64,000 nucleotides of DNA from Endotrypanum monterogeii (Eukaryota > Euglenozoa > Kinetoplastea > Trypanosomatida > Trypanosomatidae). Of this stretch, positions 60,303 to 64,000 are shown one piece after another. Numbering within the stretch: the stretch's first letter is position 1; each line of letters begins with the position of its first letter. The notes beneath the pieces are model-generated. The model made no database searches. It saw only the letters and a list, made by a program, of their open reading frames with translations, and was not told where the DNA came from. The position numbers were made by a program, and so were the translations under genes. Location of the stretch: assembly GCA_000333855.2 (NCBI GenBank), contig CM007320.1, positions 258,826-322,825 of the forward strand. The letters run 5' to 3'.

Positions 60303-63131
60303 ATGGACAGGGAAGCTTTAAAGAAGGCCCAGCAGGCGTCGAGGGCAGCCTTTCTGAAGAAAGAAGCGGCCCAGCGCCAAAAAGCAGCGAACGCGGTGGT
60401 TGATCAGAAGCTCAGAGACATTGAGCGAGGCGTGGTTCCGTCTTCGGTGGTGGAGGCAGACTTTTTACTGCACCGCTCCGTCGAAGTGAGTACAGCAGGG
60501 GAGCTGTTCGATGTTGCACGCCGCCGCCAGGCCCTTGGCGGCGAGGAAGGAGCATTGGACCGATGGAGCGAGTTGGCAGTCGAACTACAGCGGCATCCAG
60601 ACGCAGGACCTTCTCACAACGACGCATTAGCCTTCGAGAAGGAGCTGAGCAGTCACGATGCTGCACGTGTGTTGCCGGTGCAGGCTTCGGCAGTGACGAG
60701 TGAAGCTAACTCGCAAGCGATTTCTTCCAAAGGCTATGTGGCGATGAGCCAGGCAGAGGTGGCGGAACGAGTGGCTAAGCACGACTATGTTCGGGAGAAG
60801 ACATTTGCCGAGCTTCAAGAAGAACGCGCGGCAGCATTGCAAGGACAGAAGGAGCGACTCCAGCAGCAACGCAAAAGTTTGCCCATGTACCAGAGTCGGG
60901 AGGAGTTAGTGCAGCTCATTCGTGACAACCGCGTTGTGATTATTGTGGGAGAGACAGGTTCTGGCAAGACGACACAGCTTCTCCAGTACCTATATGAAGA
61001 GGGTTTCCATTTAGGCCGAAAGGCGCGAGAGCGGCTAGCTGCCACCGCTGTAGGATCTGTCTCTTCCTCGAATATGAACGCGGACGGTGGCGCCGGAAGA
61101 GTTGAAGCGGTTGAGGAGGAAGAGGAAGAGCTCAGACTCATCTGCACGCAGCCTCGACGAATAGCTGCGATTAGCGTCGCTGAGCGAGTTGCTCAGGAAG
61201 TCGGTTGCCCGTGCGGTAGTGTCGTGGGATACAAGGTGAGGTTTGACGACAGGACGGGGCCTCTCACACGCATTGTGTACGTGACAGACGGAATGATGCT
61301 GAAAGAGTTCACAAACGATCCTGACCTCTCCTCGATTGGGGCCATCATGGTTGATGAGGCTCACGAGCGGTCTCTGAGTACCGACATCTTGCTTGGTCTC
61401 CTGCGCGATGTTATCCGCCGCAACCCGAGCCTGAGGGTGATTGTTGCGAGTGCCACCATCAATGCTGAGAAATTCAGCAACTTCTTTGACAAGGCTCCGG
61501 TGTTCACTGTGAGCGGGCGCACGTACCCGGTGGAACTCTTCTACTCAGAAGCGCCAGTAGCGGACTACGTGACAGAGTCAGCTCAGACGGTGTTGGGGTT
61601 ACACTTGTCCAAGGCGCTTCCCGGAGATATTCTCGTTTTTTTACCCGGCCAAGACGCCATCGAGACATGCGCTGAAACCCTTCAATCATATGTGGAGGAA
61701 GGAAAGGGGCAAATGCGACCTCTTCTTATCTTGTCGATATACTCGTCGATGCCCCCAAAGGAGCAGGCGCGCATCTACGAGCGCACACCGCCCGGCACGC
61801 GCAAAGTCGTGATAGCGACAAATATTGCCGAAACGTCTATCACCATCGATGGGGTTGTGTACGTGGTGGATTGCGGACTGTGCAAGCAGGACTACTACAA
61901 TCCCCAGGCGATGGTGGAGGAGTTGCGGGTCGTACCGACATCCCAAGCAAGCGCAACGCAGCGTGCGGGACGAGCTGGTCGGACACAGCAAGGTGAGTGC
62001 TACCGCCTCTTCACAGCTTACACCTTTCACAATGAGTTGCCATCGGAGACGATCCCGGAGATCTTGCGGTGCTCGATGAGTGCTGTCGTCCTGCAGCTGA
62101 AGGCTCTCGGCATTCATAATCTTCTTCAGTTTGATTTTCTCGACGCGCCGTCGACCGCGTCTCTCGAGAGGGCGTTAGACCACCTGTATCTCCTCGGAGC
62201 CATGAAGGCGGACGGACGACTTACCGTGACGGGGCGTCGAATGGCTGAATTTCCGTTGGAGCCGTCTCTGAGCAAGTGTTTGATACGAGCATGTGCACTT
62301 GGCTGCGGGCGGCATATGGCTATGGCAGCCTCCCTGATAACCCTCGACTCCATTTTCATCAACACACGCGACCCCAAGGAGCGGCAACACATCAAAAGTG
62401 CCAAGGACCACATTTTTGGTTTCGGTAACGGCGACGTGACGGGCTACATCCGGCTGATGGAGGAATGGCTGCGGGCGGGTCCGCGTGCTGGTGAGTTTTG
62501 CCGCTCGAACTGCATCAACCCCCGCTCCATGCTACGGGCACGGGATGTTCTGGACCAGATTTTGAAGACCTTGGACCGTATTGGTCTTGACGTGGATCGT
62601 GCTTCCTCCATGAACGGCAACGAGAGAAAGGCTCTCGACGATGAAGACGAGGCGCACGAGAAGGCGGCCTCTGCAGCTGTGCATCAGATTGACGTGGAGG
62701 CCATTACAAAAGCTGTTCTGTCTGGCTTTTTTTTCAACGTAGCTAAGCTGGAGGCGGACAAGTGGTCGTATTCCGTGATCCGCCCGATGGACACAGGGGT
62801 GCCGGCAGGGGCAAAGCGGCAGGAGGGCGAGGGCTCATCCGACGCTTCTAAATGTGAAATCCACCCGGCCAGTTTTTTGTTCAATGCAGGCCGTAAGTCT
62901 GCCACAAACCGGAGCGGGCCCTCTACGACAAACACAGAGGTGGCTATTCCCCCGGTTCTGCGAGAGAGACCCAGCCTCGTCGTGTTTCTTCAACTTCGAC
63001 GGACGACAAAACGATTCATGGTCCACATCACCGCAGTCGCCTCTGCGGAGTGGGTATTGCAGAGTGCCCCGGTGAATTACTTTCAACCAGAGGAGCTAGA
63101 GACCGGTCTGCGGAAGCGACAACGTACGTGA
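60303..63131 (+). CDS. DEAH-box ATP-dependent RNA helicase, PRP2/16/22/43 type
   Basis: A 942-residue protein from the first in-frame ATG after the pyrimidine tract. Residues 1-190 are a charged, Ala/Gln/Glu-rich N-terminal extension. The helicase core is complete: motif I GETGSGKT (216-223), Ia QPRRIAAISVAERVA, TDGMMLKEF, motif II DEAH (351-354), motif III SAT (383-385), IV GDILVFLPGQDAIE, V TNIAETSIT (from 506), VI QRAGRAGR (553-560). The winged-helix/ratchet (HA2) region follows with LERALDHLYLLGA, then a C-terminal OB-fold part ending near VVFLQLRRTTKRFM and QSAPVNYF. This is the order and length of spliceosomal or ribosome-biogenesis DEAH helicases, which use ATP to remodel RNA-protein complexes. 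An acidic insert at about 250-275 separates motifs I and Ia. The closest subtype (PRP2 against PRP16, PRP22 or PRP43) cannot be fixed by eye; the absence of an S1 domain argues against PRP22. In trypanosomatids a splicing member would serve mainly trans-splicing. Confidence 0.93.
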   Translation: MDREALKKAQQASRAAFLKKEAAQRQKAANAVVDQKLRDIERGVVPSSVVEADFLLHRSVEVSTAGELFDVARRRQALGGEEGALDRWSELAVELQRHPDAGPSHNDALAFEKELSSHDAARVLPVQASAVTSEANSQAISSKGYVAMSQAEVAERVAKHDYVREKTFAELQEERAAALQGQKERLQQQRKSLPMYQSREELVQLIRDNRVVIIVGETGSGKTTQLLQYLYEEGFHLGRKARERLAATAVGSVSSSNMNADGGAGRVEAVEEEEEELRLICTQPRRIAAISVAERVAQEVGCPCGSVVGYKVRFDDRTGPLTRIVYVTDGMMLKEFTNDPDLSSIGAIMVDEAHERSLSTDILLGLLRDVIRRNPSLRVIVASATINAEKFSNFFDKAPVFTVSGRTYPVELFYSEAPVADYVTESAQTVLGLHLSKALPGDILVFLPGQDAIETCAETLQSYVEEGKGQMRPLLILSIYSSMPPKEQARIYERTPPGTRKVVIATNIAETSITIDGVVYVVDCGLCKQDYYNPQAMVEELRVVPTSQASATQRAGRAGRTQQGECYRLFTAYTFHNELPSETIPEILRCSMSAVVLQLKALGIHNLLQFDFLDAPSTASLERALDHLYLLGAMKADGRLTVTGRRMAEFPLEPSLSKCLIRACALGCGRHMAMAASLITLDSIFINTRDPKERQHIKSAKDHIFGFGNGDVTGYIRLMEEWLRAGPRAGEFCRSNCINPRSMLRARDVLDQILKTLDRIGLDVDRASSMNGNERKALDDEDEAHEKAASAAVHQIDVEAITKAVLSGFFFNVAKLEADKWSYSVIRPMDTGVPAGAKRQEGEGSSDASKCEIHPASFLFNAGRKSATNRSGPSTTNTEVAIPPVLRERPSLVVFLQLRRTTKRFMVHITAVASAEWVLQSAPVNYFQPEELETGLRKRQRT

Positions 63132-64000
63132 TCTTCTACACAACACAACGGTCACCGAAAAGGTGATGTCCCCGCTGTGCGGAGAGAGACACAGTACGAA
63201 CGGCCCGTGCGATGTTTTTGGCACCCCTTCATGGACGTTGTACCTCTCTATGATCTTGCAGCGCCGCAAACACCTCCGATTCATTTAGCATTGATGCATA
63301 TCCCCTCTCACCTACTCCTTACTACCACCACACATGCACTTAAACAAATGCACAGCCGATAAGGCGACTGGGAGATGTCTTTCAAATGATCTTGTACACT
63401 TAAAAAAAAAAAGAGCTGACTTCGGCCGGCAATTTTCCCTCCACTAATGGTCTTTGCCATCAAGAAGTCATTCCTCCATTTATATATATACATATACATA
63501 TATTTATTTATATATATATCACATTCCAACTGATGTTTGTTTCATCGAGCTCGGAACGCGACCCCGCTCTGGATTTGGAGGTGGTGAGAGCTTGGGTATC
63601 ATGGCTCGTGTCTGCGCTCATGTTATCACCAGCATGTTATCACCTTTTCTCGTTTCTCGTTTCTCTTTTTTTTTTTTTGCTTTTCCAAACGTGTGCAGTG
63701 CTCGCTCAGGTGAAGACTCTCCATATTCCTTTTGCGGTATCCGCTGTCTTGCTCATGCCCCCCCCCTCCCCATCTGTACAGTGGGTGAGCTTCCTTGTCA
63801 TGTTCGACTGATTAACTCCATCTTGTTTTCCGCGGGTCCCTCTTTTTTTTGCCCTTGACGGGAATCTTCTCCGAGCTCTACGAATCTCGCTGCGAGCATG
63901 CTGCACCGTGCGCGGTGCTGTCGCATGATGCAGCTGCATGCGCAGCCCACACCCAACCCACTGTGCTACTCATTCGCGATTCCGGCGAATCACTTCGAGA
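63132..64000. other. 3' flank of the helicase gene, no gene seen
   Basis: Likely 3' untranslated and intergenic DNA. It has an A run at 63402-63412, a TA/CA-rich stretch at 63480-63520, and T runs at about 63667-63680 and 63843-63850. No start of a further gene is evident before the window ends. Confidence 0.7.

Overview
The window looks like nuclear chromosome sequence from a trypanosomatid flagellate, most likely Leishmania or a close relative (Leishmaniinae). All twelve genes supported here lie on the + strand, have no introns, and are separated by long intervals full of pyrimidine tracts, T homopolymers and (TA)n or (CA)n arrays. This is the layout of a polycistronic unit whose mRNAs are matured by spliced-leader trans-splicing and polyadenylation. 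ARL13, TFIIH TFB2, a calpain-like pseudo-peptidase, a CCCH zinc-finger protein and a MAP kinase kinase also fit this group. About 45% of the window is coding, which is sparse. The species cannot be fixed from the sequence alone.

Layout, left to right: 1-1800 intergenic; 1801-5298 TPR/J-domain co-chaperone; 6944-8263 conserved-looking unknown protein with an acidic tail; 10451-13567 calpain-like protein with lost catalytic residues; 17700-19301 coiled-coil unknown protein; 19955-21640 TFIIH subunit TFB2; 22732-24111 helical-repeat unknown protein; 25252-26151 ARL13-type GTPase; 29494-35220 giant protein with cyclic-nucleotide-binding-like and C2-like domains; 40413-42803 triple CCCH zinc-finger protein; 49068-51722 coiled-coil protein with a C-terminal C2-like region; 54164-55742 MAP kinase kinase interrupted by one frameshift; 60303-63131 DEAH-box RNA helicase of the PRP type. 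No tRNA, rRNA, CRISPR or minus-strand gene was recognised.

The genes do not form a pathway, as is normal for trypanosomatid transcription units. Loose themes are cilium/flagellum signalling (ARL13, the CNB/C2 protein, perhaps the calpain-like protein, the kinase) and nuclear RNA work (TFB2, the DEAH helicase, the CCCH protein).

The most notable structural observations are these. (1) A near-identical inverted repeat of about 600 nt (47177-47777 and 58773-59364) flanks an 11 kb block carrying two genes; it is a candidate SIDER-like retroposon pair and possible amplification substrate. (2) The segment 17240-17454, around a 20-N gap, has dinucleotide composition expected of DNA text written backwards without complementation, so it is probably an assembly artefact. 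(3) A 188-N gap at 36646-36833 is flanked by two copies of the same roughly 110-nt sequence. (4) The kinase has a single-base frameshift. I found no convincing new multi-gene system.
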